Assembly: GCA_024235915.1 (NCBI GenBank)
Contig: JACKLO010000011.1
Coordinates: 186,001-250,000 of the forward strand
Length of the DNA: 64,000 bases
From: Burkholderiaceae bacterium
GTDB taxonomy: Bacteria; Pseudomonadota; Gammaproteobacteria; Burkholderiales; Burkholderiaceae_C
Direction: 5' to 3'
The first letter of the stretch is position 1, and every line of letters starts with the position of its first letter. Shown here one piece after another: positions 9,911 through 22,581 of this stretch. A program made the position numbers and the translations under genes. The notes beneath the pieces were generated by a model. The model saw only the letters and a list, made by a program, of their open reading frames with translations, was not told the DNA's origin and did no database searches.

Positions 9911-10966
9911 ATGTCCGAACTCGAACAACTGGTCGACGCAGCGCGCAGCGATTTCGCCGCCGCCGCCAGCCCCGCGGCGCTGGAAGACGCCAAGGCGCGC
10001 TACCTCGGCAAGGCCGGCCGCGTGACCGAGCAGCTCAAGGCGCTGGGACAGCTCCCACCCGACGAGAAGAAGGCGCGCGGCGCGCAGATCAACCAGGCCA
10101 AACAGCAGATCGAAGCACTGCTGGGTGAGTGCCGAGAAGCCCTGGCGGCCGCAGAACTGGAGCGCCAGCTCCGGGCCGAAGCGCTGGACGTCACGCTGCC
10201 CGGGCGCCAGCGCGGCACGGGGGGCCTGCACCCGGTGAGCCGCACGCTCGAGCGCATCGAGGCCATCTTCGGCAGCATGGGCTTCGACGTGGCCGATGGC
10301 CCGGAGATCGAGACCGACTGGTTCAACTTCACCGCGCTCAACAGCCCGGAGAACCACCCGGCGCGGTCGATGCAGGACACCTTCTACGTCGACCTGAAGG
10401 ACGCCGAGGGCCGGCAGCTGAACCTGCGCACGCACACCAGCCCGATGCAGGTGCGCTACGCCAAGTCGCATGTGGCAAGGCACGCTGATGCGCTGGCGCG
10501 TGGGGACAGCATCCCCGAGATCCGCGTCATTGCACCCGGGCGCACCTACCGCGTGGACAGTGACGCCACGCATTCGCCGATGTTCCACCAGTGCGAAGGC
10601 CTGTGGATCGGCGAGAACGTCAGCTTCAAGGACCTGAAGGCCGTCTTCAGCGATTTCCTGCGCCGCTTTTTCGAGACTGACGACCTGACGGTGCGTTTCC
10701 GGCCCTCGTTCTTCCCCTTCACCGAACCGTCGGCGGAGATCGACCTGGCCTTCGGCGACGGTCCACTCAAGGGCAGGTGGCTGGAGGTGGCCGGTTCGGG
10801 TCAGGTCCACCCCAACGTCGTGCGCAACTTCGGGCTCGACCCGGAGCGCTACATCGGCTTCGCGTTCGGCATGGGGCCGGACCGCCTGACCATGCTGCGC
10901 TACGGCGTCACCGACCTGCGGCTGTTCTTCGAGAACGACCTGCGCTTCCTGTCCCAGTTCAAGTAA
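9911..10966 (+). CDS. pheS: Phenylalanyl-tRNA synthetase alpha subunit
   Basis: PheS forms an alpha2-beta2 enzyme with PheT to charge tRNA-Phe. The 351-residue product begins MSELEQLVDAARSDF, which gives the normal N-terminal coiled coil that contacts tRNA (about 1-90). The class II motifs follow: motif 2 GRTYRVDSDATHSPMFHQCE, the active-site block VAGSGQVHPNVV and motif 3 GFAFGMGPDRLTMLRYGV. ATG 9911 was chosen over the longer open frame because that extension runs through the terminator hairpin. pheT follows after a 12-base gap. Confidence 0.96.
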   Translation: MSELEQLVDAARSDFAAAASPAALEDAKARYLGKAGRVTEQLKALGQLPPDEKKARGAQINQAKQQIEALLGECREALAAAELERQLRAEALDVTLPGRQRGTGGLHPVSRTLERIEAIFGSMGFDVADGPEIETDWFNFTALNSPENHPARSMQDTFYVDLKDAEGRQLNLRTHTSPMQVRYAKSHVARHADALARGDSIPEIRVIAPGRTYRVDSDATHSPMFHQCEGLWIGENVSFKDLKAVFSDFLRRFFETDDLTVRFRPSFFPFTEPSAEIDLAFGDGPLKGRWLEVAGSGQVHPNVVRNFGLDPERYIGFAFGMGPDRLTMLRYGVTDLRLFFENDLRFLSQFK

Positions 10967-10978
10967 CCCGCACCCACG

Positions 10979-13396
10979 ATGCAATTCCCAGAATCCTGGT
11001 TGCGCGAGTTCTGCAACCCCCCACTGGACACGGCCGCACTGGCCGATCTGCTGACCATGGCCGGCCTGGAGGTCGAAGAGACGCGTCCGGTGGCACCGCC
11101 GTTCAGCGGCATCGTGGTCGCGGAGATCCTGACGGCCGAGCCGCACCCGCAGGCCGATCGCCTGCGCGTGTGCACCGTGTCGGTGGGCAGCGGCGAGCCG
11201 TTGCAGATCGTCTGTGGCGCGCCCAACGCCCGCGCAGGTCTGAAGGCGCCGCTGGCAATGGTCGGCGCCGAATTGCCGCCTGGCGACGACGGCAAGCCGT
11301 TCAAGATCGGCATCGGCAAGCTGCGTGGCGTCGAGAGCCGTGGCATGTTGTGCTCTGCCAAGGAACTCAAGCTGTCGGACGACCATGGCGGTCTGCTGGA
11401 GCTGGCTGCCGACGCCCCCGTGGGCACCGACATCCGCGCTCACCTGCAGCTCGACGACACGCTGTTCACGCTCAAGCTCACGCCCAACCTGGCGCACGCG
11501 CTGTCGGTCTACGGCATTGCGCGCGAGGTCTCGGCCCTGACGGGCGCGCCGCTGAAGACGCCGAGCTTCCCGCCCGTGCCGCCCACGCACGACGCGAGGC
11601 TTCCCGTGCGTGTGGAGGCGGCCGACCTGTGCGGGCGTTTTTCAGGCCGCATCGTGCGCGGCGTCAACACCCAGGCGCAGACGCCAGCCTGGATGGTCGA
11701 CCGCCTGGCGCGTTGCGGTCAGCGCAGCGTCTCGGCCCTGGTGGACATCTCGAACTACGTCATGTTCGAGTTCGGGCGCCCGTCGCACATCTTCGACCTC
11801 GACAAGATCGAGGGCGAACTGATCGTGCGCTGGGGCGTTGCCGGCGAGCAGCTGGAGCTGCTCAACGGCAACACGGTGACGGTGGACGAGCAGGTCGGTG
11901 TGATTGCCGACCGTGCGCGGGTCGAGTCGCTCGCCGGCATCATGGGGGGCGAGCACACGGCGGTGTCCGACAGCACGCGCAACGTCTATGTCGAAGCGGC
12001 CTTCTGGTGGCCCGACGCCGTGGCTGGCCGTTCGCGCCGCTATGCCTTTGCCACCGACGCGGGCCACCGGTTCGAACGTGGTGTGGACCCGGCGCTGACG
12101 GTCGAGCACATCGAGCGCATCACCGCGCTCATCGTCGAGATCTGCGGCACACCCGACACATCGGTCGGGCCGATGGATGACCAGGTCCTGCGCCTGCCGT
12201 CGTCCCAGCCGGTGACGCTTCGTGTGGCCCGCGCGGCCAAGGTCATCGGCATGCCGTTGACCCAGGCGCAATGTGCCGAGGTCTTTCGCGGCCTGGGCCT
12301 GACGTTCGAAGAGGGCAAGGGCACGATCAGCGTCACGCCGCCCTCCTGGCGATTCGACCTGAAGATCGAGGAAGACCTCATCGAGGAGGTGGCGCGCATC
12401 GTCGGCTACGGCAAGCTGCCACCGACGCCACCGGTGGCGCCTGTCACCGCACGCCCACAGTCCGAGCAGCGGCGCAGCGTGCATGCCGTCAAACACGTCT
12501 TGGCGGCGCTGGACTACCAGGAAACCATCAACTTCAGCTTCGTCGAAGCGCGCTGGGAACACGAGCTGGCGGGCAATGTCGACCCGATCCGCGTGCTCAA
12601 CCCGATTGCCGCGCCCCTGGCGGTGATGCGTTCCAGCCTGATGGGCAGCCTCGTCGGGGTGCTGCGGCACAACCTGGCGCGCCGTGCGTCGAGGGTCCGT
12701 GTGTTCGAGACCGGCCGCGTCTTCAGGCGCGATCCGCAGGCCAGCGATGGGGCCATCGCCGTGGCCGGTCTTGTGCAGCCGCGCCGGGTGGCAGGCTTGG
12801 CGTGGGGGCCGGCTGCCGGCCTGCAATGGGGCGAGAAGGAGCGCGGCGTCGACTTCTTCGACGTCAAGGGTGATGTCGAGGCCCTGCTGTCGCCCTTGAA
12901 CGCGCGCTTCCTAGCCGATGCGCACCCGGCCTTGCATCCCGGACGCTGCGCCGCGGTGGAGGTCGACGGGCAGGTGATCGGTCACGTGGGCGAACTGCAT
13001 CCCCGTTGGCGCCAGGCCTACGAACTGCCGTCGGCTCCCATCCTTTTCGAACTCGATCTCGACACCGTGCTGGCGCGTCCGCTCCCGGCGCCTCAGCCGC
13101 TGCCCAGGCAGCCGGGCGCCGTGCGCGACATTGCATTGGTGGTGGCTGACACGGTTGGCCACGATGCGCTGATTTCGGCGTTGGGCGACGACCCGCTGGT
13201 TCGCCGCGTCACGCTGTTCGACATCTATCGGCCAGCCCAGCCATCGGGTGGTCTTGCGGCAGGCGAACGCAGTCTGGCGCTGCGCCTGGACCTGCTGGAC
13301 CCTGCCGCCACCCTGACTGACGAGCGCATCGATGCGGTCGTGGCTGCCGCGGTTGCGCGTGCCGCCAAGGCCCACGGCGCACGTCTGCGCGCCTGA
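10979..13396 (+). CDS. pheT: Phenylalanyl-tRNA synthetase beta subunit
   Basis: The 805-residue beta subunit (E. coli 795). The domain order is normal: the B1/B2 region with the EMAP-like tRNA-binding fold (about 40-155, with ILTAEPHPQADRLRVC), the B3/B4 editing domain (about 210-385), the B5 domain (about 405-480), the catalytic-like core, and the C-terminal ferredoxin-fold anticodon-binding domain (about 710-805, with RDIALVVADTVGHDAL). It lies between pheS and ihfA with short gaps, so all three are likely on one transcript. Confidence 0.96.
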   Translation: MQFPESWLREFCNPPLDTAALADLLTMAGLEVEETRPVAPPFSGIVVAEILTAEPHPQADRLRVCTVSVGSGEPLQIVCGAPNARAGLKAPLAMVGAELPPGDDGKPFKIGIGKLRGVESRGMLCSAKELKLSDDHGGLLELAADAPVGTDIRAHLQLDDTLFTLKLTPNLAHALSVYGIAREVSALTGAPLKTPSFPPVPPTHDARLPVRVEAADLCGRFSGRIVRGVNTQAQTPAWMVDRLARCGQRSVSALVDISNYVMFEFGRPSHIFDLDKIEGELIVRWGVAGEQLELLNGNTVTVDEQVGVIADRARVESLAGIMGGEHTAVSDSTRNVYVEAAFWWPDAVAGRSRRYAFATDAGHRFERGVDPALTVEHIERITALIVEICGTPDTSVGPMDDQVLRLPSSQPVTLRVARAAKVIGMPLTQAQCAEVFRGLGLTFEEGKGTISVTPPSWRFDLKIEEDLIEEVARIVGYGKLPPTPPVAPVTARPQSEQRRSVHAVKHVLAALDYQETINFSFVEARWEHELAGNVDPIRVLNPIAAPLAVMRSSLMGSLVGVLRHNLARRASRVRVFETGRVFRRDPQASDGAIAVAGLVQPRRVAGLAWGPAAGLQWGEKERGVDFFDVKGDVEALLSPLNARFLADAHPALHPGRCAAVEVDGQVIGHVGELHPRWRQAYELPSAPILFELDLDTVLARPLPAPQPLPRQPGAVRDIALVVADTVGHDALISALGDDPLVRRVTLFDIYRPAQPSGGLAAGERSLALRLDLLDPAATLTDERIDAVVAAAVARAAKAHGARLRA

Positions 13397-13411
13397 TGGA
13401 GCCATTGCCCC

Positions 13412-13789
13412 ATGAATGATCAAGACAACGAGCGCGACGCCACCGCCGACCGTCCGGTGATCCTGCCGTCCTTGGAGACGCCCACCCTGACCAAGGCCGA
13501 CCTGGCGGAGCTGCTGTTCGACCGCCTGGGTTTGAACAAGCGCGAGTCCAAGGACATGGTCGAGGCCTTTTTCGACATCGTGCATGGCACGCTGGTCAGC
13601 GGGCAGGACGTGAAGCTGTCCGGCTACGGCAACTTCAACATCCGGCGCAAGGCGCCCCGTCCGGGCCGCAATCCGCGCACCGGCGAATCCATCCCCATCA
13701 AGGCCAGACAGGTGGTCACGTTCCACGCCAGTCACAAGTTGAAGTCACTTGTGCAGGGCGACACGCCGGGGGGCGAAGACTTCGAGTAA
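13412..13789 (+). CDS. ihfA: Integration host factor alpha subunit
   Basis: IHF alpha is a DNA-bending nucleoid protein that pairs with IHF beta. The 125-residue product carries the HU/IHF fold: LTKADLAELLFDRLGLNKRE for the dimerisation helices and RPGRNPRTGE for the beta arm that inserts into the minor groove. It is longer than E. coli IhfA (99) because of an acidic, disordered N-terminal extension of about 25 residues and a short acidic tail. Its position directly after pheT is conserved in many proteobacteria. Confidence 0.94.
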   Translation: MNDQDNERDATADRPVILPSLETPTLTKADLAELLFDRLGLNKRESKDMVEAFFDIVHGTLVSGQDVKLSGYGNFNIRRKAPRPGRNPRTGESIPIKARQVVTFHASHKLKSLVQGDTPGGEDFE

Positions 13790-13823
13790 AGTCTGGAAAC
13801 TTCCTCCGATCTCCTTGATTTGA

Positions 13824-14273
13824 ATGGAGAATCAGCTCCCACCGATCCCCGCCAAGCGTTACTTCACGATCGGTGAGGTGAGCGAGCTCTGCGGTGTCAA
13901 GCCGTACGTGCTGCGGTACTGGGAGCAGGAGTTCACCCAGCTCAAGCCCATGAAGCGCCGCGGCAATCGGCGCTACTACCAGCACCACGAGGTCTTGCTG
14001 GTGCGGCGCATCCGCGAGTTGCTGTACGACCAGGGCTTCACCATCAGTGGTGCACGCAACCGGCTGACTGACCATGGCGGCCTGAGCATCACAGCCCTTC
14101 GTGCCGAGGAGTCCGTTGCGTCTTTGGCCGACATGCCGGACGAGGGCGTGACGACCGCCGCGGCGTCAGTAGCCGCTCAACCGGTGGCAGGCACACCCGC
14201 GGCGGCCGCGGCCATGGACGCTCGCGAACTGCGGGTCGAGCTTGAAGCGATCGCCGCGTTGCTCAGGGCGTGA
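13824..14273 (+). CDS. MerR family transcriptional regulator
   Basis: A 149-residue regulator with an N-terminal winged helix-turn-helix of the MerR type (about residues 12-80: YFTIGEVSELCGVKPYVLRY, then RRGNRRYYQHHEVLLVRRIR). This single-domain MerR is a constant neighbour of ihfA in betaproteobacteria, but its target is not established. The C-terminal half is Ala-rich and lacks the metal-binding cysteines of CueR or ZntR types, so it probably does not sense metal. It ends 36 bases before tRNA-Pro. Confidence 0.88.
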   Translation: MENQLPPIPAKRYFTIGEVSELCGVKPYVLRYWEQEFTQLKPMKRRGNRRYYQHHEVLLVRRIRELLYDQGFTISGARNRLTDHGGLSITALRAEESVASLADMPDEGVTTAAASVAAQPVAGTPAAAAAMDARELRVELEAIAALLRA

Positions 14274-14308
14274 AAGTGCGCTTCGGCCGGGTTATACTGC
14301 GAGCTTCG

Positions 14309-14386
<78 letters not shown>

Positions 14387-14395
14387 TCGAACGGC

Positions 14396-14427
14396 AAAGC
14401 CCGGTGTCCACAAGGCACCGGGCTTTT
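14396..14427 (+). terminator. Rho-independent terminator after tRNA-Pro
   Basis: An 11-bp perfect stem, aaagcccggtg (14396-14406) with caccgggcttt (14416-14426), a 9-base loop and a following T-run. The A-rich 5' side also makes it usable from the opposite strand. Confidence 0.85.
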
Positions 14428-14516
14428 GCTTTCTGGGGCTTGCTGACGTCACGCATGCGCAAGGCCGGAGCGTCCGGCGGTCGCCGTACCGCCTTGACGA
14501 TGGATGACGTGCCGAG

Positions 14517-14750
14517 TCAGCCAGCAGCGGCATCCGGTGATGCCGCTGGATCAGGCTGGATGTTCTGGGCCAGATCGCCTTTGGGTCCCTGCACCACCTC
14601 GAAGATCACACGGCTGCCTTGCTTGAGCGTGCGAAAGCCGTCCATCTGCACGGCCGAGAAGTGCGCAAAAACGTCACCCCCGCCGCCGTCGGGTTCGATG
14701 AAGCCGAAACCCTTGGCGTCGTTGAACCACTTGACGGTACCTGCGGGCAT
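14517..14750 (-). CDS. Cold-shock domain protein
   Basis: A 77-residue CspA-type RNA chaperone that binds single-stranded nucleic acid. Both RNP motifs are present: KGFGFIEP (RNP1) and DVFAHFSAV (RNP2). The start at 14750 (MPAGTVKWFND) is fixed by a perfect aggagg site just upstream; the longer open frame is not supported. A Pro/Ala-rich tail (about residues 66-77) extends it beyond the usual 67-70. It is divergent from clpS, a gene neighbourhood often seen in this group. The 265-base divergent spacer could hold a long 5' UTR of the kind that controls cold-shock genes. Confidence 0.92.
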   Translation of the reverse strand: MPAGTVKWFNDAKGFGFIEPDGGGGDVFAHFSAVQMDGFRTLKQGSRVIFEVVQGPKGDLAQNIQPDPAASPDAAAG

Positions 14751-15015
14751 GGCTCCTCCTGGTCGCCTCCTGGCGCGCCGGAAATTCTGGCGTCGGCAGG
14801 AAAAGCGTGTCAAGGCTGTGACCCACTTCACGATGTACGCGGGCTGGTCGACGCCTGTCGCGGCGGCATCGGCGAGGGCAGATTTCGAAGGCGCAATCAA
14901 CGGCTGAACCGGCAGTGAATTCCGGCGCTAGCCATGCATCACCCGGCCGCAAGATCACACGGTCGCCGATGCCCCCGTCGCGCCGTCGCCGCGTGGCCTG
15001 TGCATAGAATGAACC
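14751..15015. promoter_or_regulatory. Divergent csp / clpS intergenic region
   Basis: A spacer of 265 bases between two divergent genes must contain both promoters. The ribosome binding site for the cold-shock gene is at its left edge (14751-14760). I cannot assign -35/-10 elements with confidence, and no RNA gene is evident. Confidence 0.4.
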
Positions 15016-15368
15016 ATGTCCGATGACACCCCGAATACACCCAAACTGCCGCCCACCGCGCCGCGGCGCGAAGGGGGTGACGGCGCCGTGGTGGTCGAGC
15101 GCAAACGCGCGCGCACCAAGCCGCCGGGGCTGTATCAGGTTGTGCTGCTCAATGACGACTACACGCCGATGGAGTTCGTCGTGATGGTGCTGCAGCACTT
15201 CTTCCAGCACGATGTGGACACGGCCACCCACATCATGCTCAAGATCCACCACGAAGGTCGCGGGGTCTGCGGCGTCTTTACGAAGGACGTCGCCGCGACC
15301 AAGGTAGAACTCGTCCTGGCAGCGGCCCGTCGTGACGGCCACCCGCTGCAGTGCATTATGGAGGCCGC

Positions 15369-15372
<4 letters not shown>
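15016..15372 (+). CDS. clpS: ATP-dependent Clp protease adaptor ClpS
   Basis: ClpS delivers N-degron substrates to ClpAP and alters ClpA specificity. The 118-residue product has a disordered charged N-terminus (about 1-35) and then the folded domain, beginning YQVVLLNDDYTPMEFVV and including HHEGRGVCGVFTKDVAATKV. Asn and Asp of the NDD motif are the expected contacts for the substrate N-terminus. It overlaps clpA by an ATGA, showing translational coupling. Confidence 0.96.
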
Positions 15373-17675
<2,303 letters not shown>

Positions 17676-17702
17676 TTTGGCGCCATCGGGCATGCGCCTG
17701 CG

Positions 17703-18512
17703 TCAACGCCGTGGCGGCATCTCCGCTGCCGGGTCCTGGCGGTAGAACAGCGAGAACACCCCGTACAACGCGGGGTGTTCGTCTTTCAGGGCCTGGGGTG
17801 TGACGAAGAAGGCTTCGCTGGCCACGGCGAAGAACTCGTCTTCGCCGTTTGAACCGTAGGGGTCCAGCAGCGTCGGCGCGCCCGTGTCCACGCGCGCGCA
17901 GAACTGCGCGTACTCGTCGCCGAGGATCTGCACCCAGCGTGCGCGGGGCAGATCCACCGGCAGCAGCGGCACCCCATCGGACCGCCCGTCGGCCAGGTCC
18001 AGCACGTGCGCAAACTCGTGGATCACCACGTTGTAGGCGCCGGTGGCATCACGACCGGCCTGACGCACGTCGTGCCAGCTCAGCATCACCGGTCCGCCTT
18101 CCATGGCTTCGCCGGCCAGTTCCTCGTCGTACTCGTGCGCCACGCCGTCGTCGTCGACCACCTGGCGTCTCGCGCGCACCGCATGCGGGTGCACGACGAT
18201 CCCGACGAAGCCGTCGTAACGGTCGGGGCCCAGGCGCATCACCGGCAGACAGGCCTGGGCAGCGATGGCCACCACCACATCATTGGTGAGGCGCAGGCCG
18301 CCGACGGCGGTGAATTCCTTGCGATCCAGGAACAGGCTGGTCAGTCGGCGCAGCGCGGCTTCGTCAGACGGGTCACGACGTTGCAGGAAGGGGTAGCGGA
18401 TGCGTGTCCGCTTCCACAGGTCGTCAGGAATCGGCCGGCGCGCCACGGCGCGTTCCTCGGCCCTGGCGCGCCAGTTGGCCAGGGGCGCGCGCAGCCAGGC
18501 GGTCACCGTCAC
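17703..18512 (-). CDS. mtfA: Zinc-dependent peptidase MtfA
   Basis: MtfA is a cytoplasmic zinc metallopeptidase; in E. coli it binds the repressor Mlc and so affects glucose PTS expression. The 269-residue product carries the HExxH motif HEFAH at residues 165-169, followed by VLDLADGRSDG, and a downstream glutamate in ASEAFF that is the likely third ligand. The ATG overlaps the lpxH stop (ATGA), so the two genes are coupled. Whether an Mlc homologue exists in this organism cannot be seen here. Confidence 0.9.
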   Translation of the reverse strand: MTVTAWLRAPLANWRARAEERAVARRPIPDDLWKRTRIRYPFLQRRDPSDEAALRRLTSLFLDRKEFTAVGGLRLTNDVVVAIAAQACLPVMRLGPDRYDGFVGIVVHPHAVRARRQVVDDDGVAHEYDEELAGEAMEGGPVMLSWHDVRQAGRDATGAYNVVIHEFAHVLDLADGRSDGVPLLPVDLPRARWVQILGDEYAQFCARVDTGAPTLLDPYGSNGEDEFFAVASEAFFVTPQALKDEHPALYGVFSLFYRQDPAAEMPPRR

Positions 18513-19294
18513 GGCGACGCCGGTGGCAGGCGTTCCAGCCCACGGGCCGACAGCCGCAGCACCTCCGCGCGCGACGCATGGTCCATGTCCCAGTCACTCA
18601 GCACCTCGCGGGTCAGCCCGGGTGCCAATGCTTGGGTGGCCGGACGATGCGTGTGGCCATGGACCAAGATGGACGCATCCGCCGCACGCAACCAGGCCTG
18701 AGCCATATCACGGTCCACATCGGCCCAGAGTTCGGGGTCGATGCCGGTCTCCCGCTTCCTGGCCTCGCTGGCGGCGCGTGCCGCGGTGGCCTGCCGCAGA
18801 CGTTCGTCCAGGGACTGGGCGAGGAAGTCTTGCTGCCAGGCTGCGCTGCGGGAGCGCGCGCGAAACTGTTGATAGTCGGCATCGTCCAGGCACAGCGCGT
18901 CGCCATGCGACAGCAGCAGGCGCTGGCCGAAGGCAGACAGCACGGTGGGATCGTCCAGCGCCTGCCAACCGCAGGCCTCGTGCATCAGGGGGCCGACGAG
19001 AAAGTCGCGGTTGCCGGCCATGAAGGCCACGTGACGGTGCTTCGTGGTCTCGGCCAGCAACGCCAGGCATTGCCGTTCAAACGGCTGAAACCGCTGCTCA
19101 TCACCCACCCAGAACTCGAACACATCGCCCAGCAGCACCACGGCGTCGGCCTTTGTGTGCCGCAGGTGGGCGGCAAAGGCGTCGAAGGTGCCAGGTGTGG
19201 CGGCCGACAGGTGCAGGTCGGACAGCAGATCAATGGCCTGCCAGTGTGCGGGTGCCGCCCATTTCATGGTCGGCGGCAGCGCCGGCAGGCCCAC
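18509..19294 (-). CDS. lpxH: UDP-2,3-diacylglucosamine diphosphatase LpxH
   Basis: LpxH hydrolyses UDP-2,3-diacylglucosamine to lipid X and UMP in lipid A synthesis, acting at the inner membrane surface. The calcineurin-like metallophosphoesterase motifs are in order: DLHLS (residues 26-30), GDVFE (56-60), GNRD (94-97), SHGD and VHGHTHRP. The 261-residue length is slightly above the usual 240. It stands between a cyclophilin gene upstream and mtfA downstream on the same strand, an arrangement seen in related Burkholderiales. Confidence 0.94.
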   Translation of the reverse strand: MGLPALPPTMKWAAPAHWQAIDLLSDLHLSAATPGTFDAFAAHLRHTKADAVVLLGDVFEFWVGDEQRFQPFERQCLALLAETTKHRHVAFMAGNRDFLVGPLMHEACGWQALDDPTVLSAFGQRLLLSHGDALCLDDADYQQFRARSRSAAWQQDFLAQSLDERLRQATAARAASEARKRETGIDPELWADVDRDMAQAWLRAADASILVHGHTHRPATQALAPGLTREVLSDWDMDHASRAEVLRLSARGLERLPPASP

Positions 19295-19305
19295 GGGCAG
19301 TGCGC

Positions 19306-19809
19306 TCAGCCGACGATGCTGGCGCGCTGGATGACCACGTCTTCCAGCGGCACGTCGTCGTGGAAGCCCTTGCGGCCGGTCTTTGTACCTTCGATGGCGT
19401 CGACCACGTCCTGGCCGGCGACGACCTTGCCGAACACGGCATAGCCCCAGCCGTTGGGCGATTCCGACGTGAAGTTCAGGAAGCCGTTGTCGGTGGTGTT
19501 GATGAAGAACTGCGCCGTGGCCGAGTGAGGCGCGCTGGTGCGCGCCATGGCCAGCGTGTACTTCTGGTTCTTCAGGCCGTTGTTGGCCTCGTTCTGGATC
19601 GGCGACTGCGTGGCCTTCTGCTTCATGCCGGGCTCGAAGCCGCCGCCCTGGATCATGAAGCCCCGGATCACGCGATGGAACACGGTGTTGTCGTAGTGGC
19701 CGGCCTTCACGTAGTCGATGAAGTTCTGCGCCGACAGGGGCGCCTTCTCGGCATCGAGTTCGATCAGGATCTCTCCGGCGCTCGTCTCGAGCTTGACTTG
19801 CTGCGTCAT
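19306..19809 (-). CDS. ppiB: Peptidyl-prolyl cis-trans isomerase, cytoplasmic cyclophilin
   Basis: A 167-residue single-domain cyclophilin that speeds proline isomerisation. It has no signal peptide, so it is the cytoplasmic form. Active-site blocks are visible: FHRVIRGFMIQGGGF, then ARTSAPHSATAQFFIN and the GWGYAVFGKVV segment. It follows the exported paralogue with a 3-base gap and precedes lpxH, so the pair is probably co-transcribed. The two cyclophilins are clearly duplicates. Confidence 0.93.
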   Translation of the reverse strand: MTQQVKLETSAGEILIELDAEKAPLSAQNFIDYVKAGHYDNTVFHRVIRGFMIQGGGFEPGMKQKATQSPIQNEANNGLKNQKYTLAMARTSAPHSATAQFFINTTDNGFLNFTSESPNGWGYAVFGKVVAGQDVVDAIEGTKTGRKGFHDDVPLEDVVIQRASIVG

Positions 19810-19812
19810 GGT

Positions 19813-20394
19813 TCAGTTCTCCAGGGTGGCTTTGGTGATGGTCACGGGCTCGAGCGGCACGTTCTGGTGGCCGGCGCGGTTGCCCACCGGCACGGTGCGG
19901 ATCTTGTCGACGACGTCCATGCCGGTGACGACACGGCCGAAAACGGCATAGCCGCCGCTGTAGCTGTCCAGCCGAGGGTTGTCGACGACGTTGATGAAGA
20001 ACTGCGCCGTGGCGGAATTGGGGTCGTTGGTGCGCGCCATGGCCAGTGTGCCGCGCTGGTTGCTCAGGCCGTTGCCGGCCTCCAGCGGGATCGGCGCCCG
20101 CGTGGGTTTCTGCGCCATGTCCTTGCTGAAGCCACCGCCCTGGATCATGAAGCCGTCGATCACGCGGTGGAAGATGGTGCCGTCGTAGTGGCCGGCCTTG
20201 ACGTAGGCGACGAAGTTCTCGGCCGACTTCGGCGCCTTGGCCGCGTCAAGCTCGACGACGATGTCGCCGGCGCTGGTGGCCAGGCGCACCTTCTGCGCCC
20301 AGGCGGGCACGGCCAGTGCGGCACTGGCCAGACCGGCCAGCATCAGGGCAATGAAACGCGGCGCGCAGGCACCGCGGAGCAGGGCAGAGGTCAT
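19813..20394 (-). CDS. ppiA: Peptidyl-prolyl cis-trans isomerase, exported cyclophilin
   Basis: A 193-residue cyclophilin with an N-terminal signal peptide (about residues 1-34, hydrophobic LMLAGLASAALAV, cleavage after AWA), so it should act in the periplasm. The core resembles the downstream cytoplasmic copy: FHRVIDGFMIQGGGF, ARTNDPNSATAQFFIN and GGYAVFGRVVTG. It is divergent from cysS. It heads the minus-strand series ppiA-ppiB-lpxH-mtfA. Confidence 0.92.
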   Translation of the reverse strand: MTSALLRGACAPRFIALMLAGLASAALAVPAWAQKVRLATSAGDIVVELDAAKAPKSAENFVAYVKAGHYDGTIFHRVIDGFMIQGGGFSKDMAQKPTRAPIPLEAGNGLSNQRGTLAMARTNDPNSATAQFFINVVDNPRLDSYSGGYAVFGRVVTGMDVVDKIRTVPVGNRAGHQNVPLEPVTITKATLEN

Positions 20395-20531
20395 CGATCA
20401 GTCCGGTGAGAGGCGGGGGTCGGCAGGGCCCGAAGTCTAGCTGGGGCCCGCCGCTATACTGCGCCCCCTCCCCGAAAGCCAACGCCGAGCGCACGTTCAC
20501 GAGCCGTGCTGCTGCGCCGTCACCGCGTGCC

Positions 20532-21911
<1,380 letters not shown>

Positions 21912-21916
21912 GCCGC

Positions 21917-22570
21917 ATGGTCCGCGCCGCCGCTGCGCCGGCTTCGCCCGACTACTGGGACGATGCCTGCCGCCACCTGTCGCGCCGCGACCGGGTGCTC
22001 AAAAAGCTGATCCCGCAGTTTGGCGACGCCCGCCTGCAGAGCCGGGGCGACGCCTTCACCACGCTGGCCCGCAGCATCATCGGCCAGCAGATCTCGGTGA
22101 AGGCGGCACAGAGTGTCTGGGACCGGTTTGCCGCGGCAGTGGGCGGGCCGTCCCATCGCCTGGCGCCAGGCGCCGTGCTGCAACTGCCGGTGGACAGCCT
22201 GCGCGGCGCCGGCCTTTCGGCGCGCAAGGCGGAGTATCTGCAGGACCTGGCGCGCCACTTCGACGAGGGCCGCGTCCACCCCACGCAATGGAAGGACATG
22301 GCCGACGACAGCATCGTCGACGAACTCGTGGCCATCCGCGGCATCGGCCGCTGGACGGCCGAGATGTTCCTGATCTTCCACCTGATGCGCCCCGACGTAC
22401 TGCCGCTGGACGACCTTGGCCTGCTCAAGGGCATCAGCGTCAACTACTTCAGCGGCGAGCCGGTGTCACGCGCCGAGGCGCGGGAGGTGGGCGACGCCTG
22501 GGCGCCGTATCGCTCGGTCGCCGTTTGGTACATTTGGCGCAGCCTGGATCCCCTGCCGGTCGACTACTGA
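21917..22570 (+). CDS. DNA-3-methyladenine glycosylase (AlkA-like, HhH-GPD)
   Basis: A 217-residue base-excision DNA glycosylase of the HhH-GPD superfamily, removing alkylated purines. Characteristic blocks are ARSIIGQQISVKAAQSVW, the helix-hairpin-helix LVAIRGIGRWTAEMFLIF (near residue 138) and the following segment VLPLDDLGLLKG holding the catalytic aspartate (near 161). It lacks the iron-sulfur cysteines of endonuclease III and the Ada domain. It is wedged between cysS and accA with very short gaps, an order conserved in Burkholderiales. Confidence 0.91.
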   Translation: MVRAAAAPASPDYWDDACRHLSRRDRVLKKLIPQFGDARLQSRGDAFTTLARSIIGQQISVKAAQSVWDRFAAAVGGPSHRLAPGAVLQLPVDSLRGAGLSARKAEYLQDLARHFDEGRVHPTQWKDMADDSIVDELVAIRGIGRWTAEMFLIFHLMRPDVLPLDDLGLLKGISVNYFSGEPVSRAEAREVGDAWAPYRSVAVWYIWRSLDPLPVDY

Positions 22571-22581
22571 CGGGCGACGCA

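Noticed and set aside
9829..10128. A short frame before pheS as a pheM-like leader peptide
   Set aside because: Its Phe codons lie at or after the terminator T-run, and the part before the hairpin has only one Phe, so it cannot sense tRNA-Phe in the usual way.
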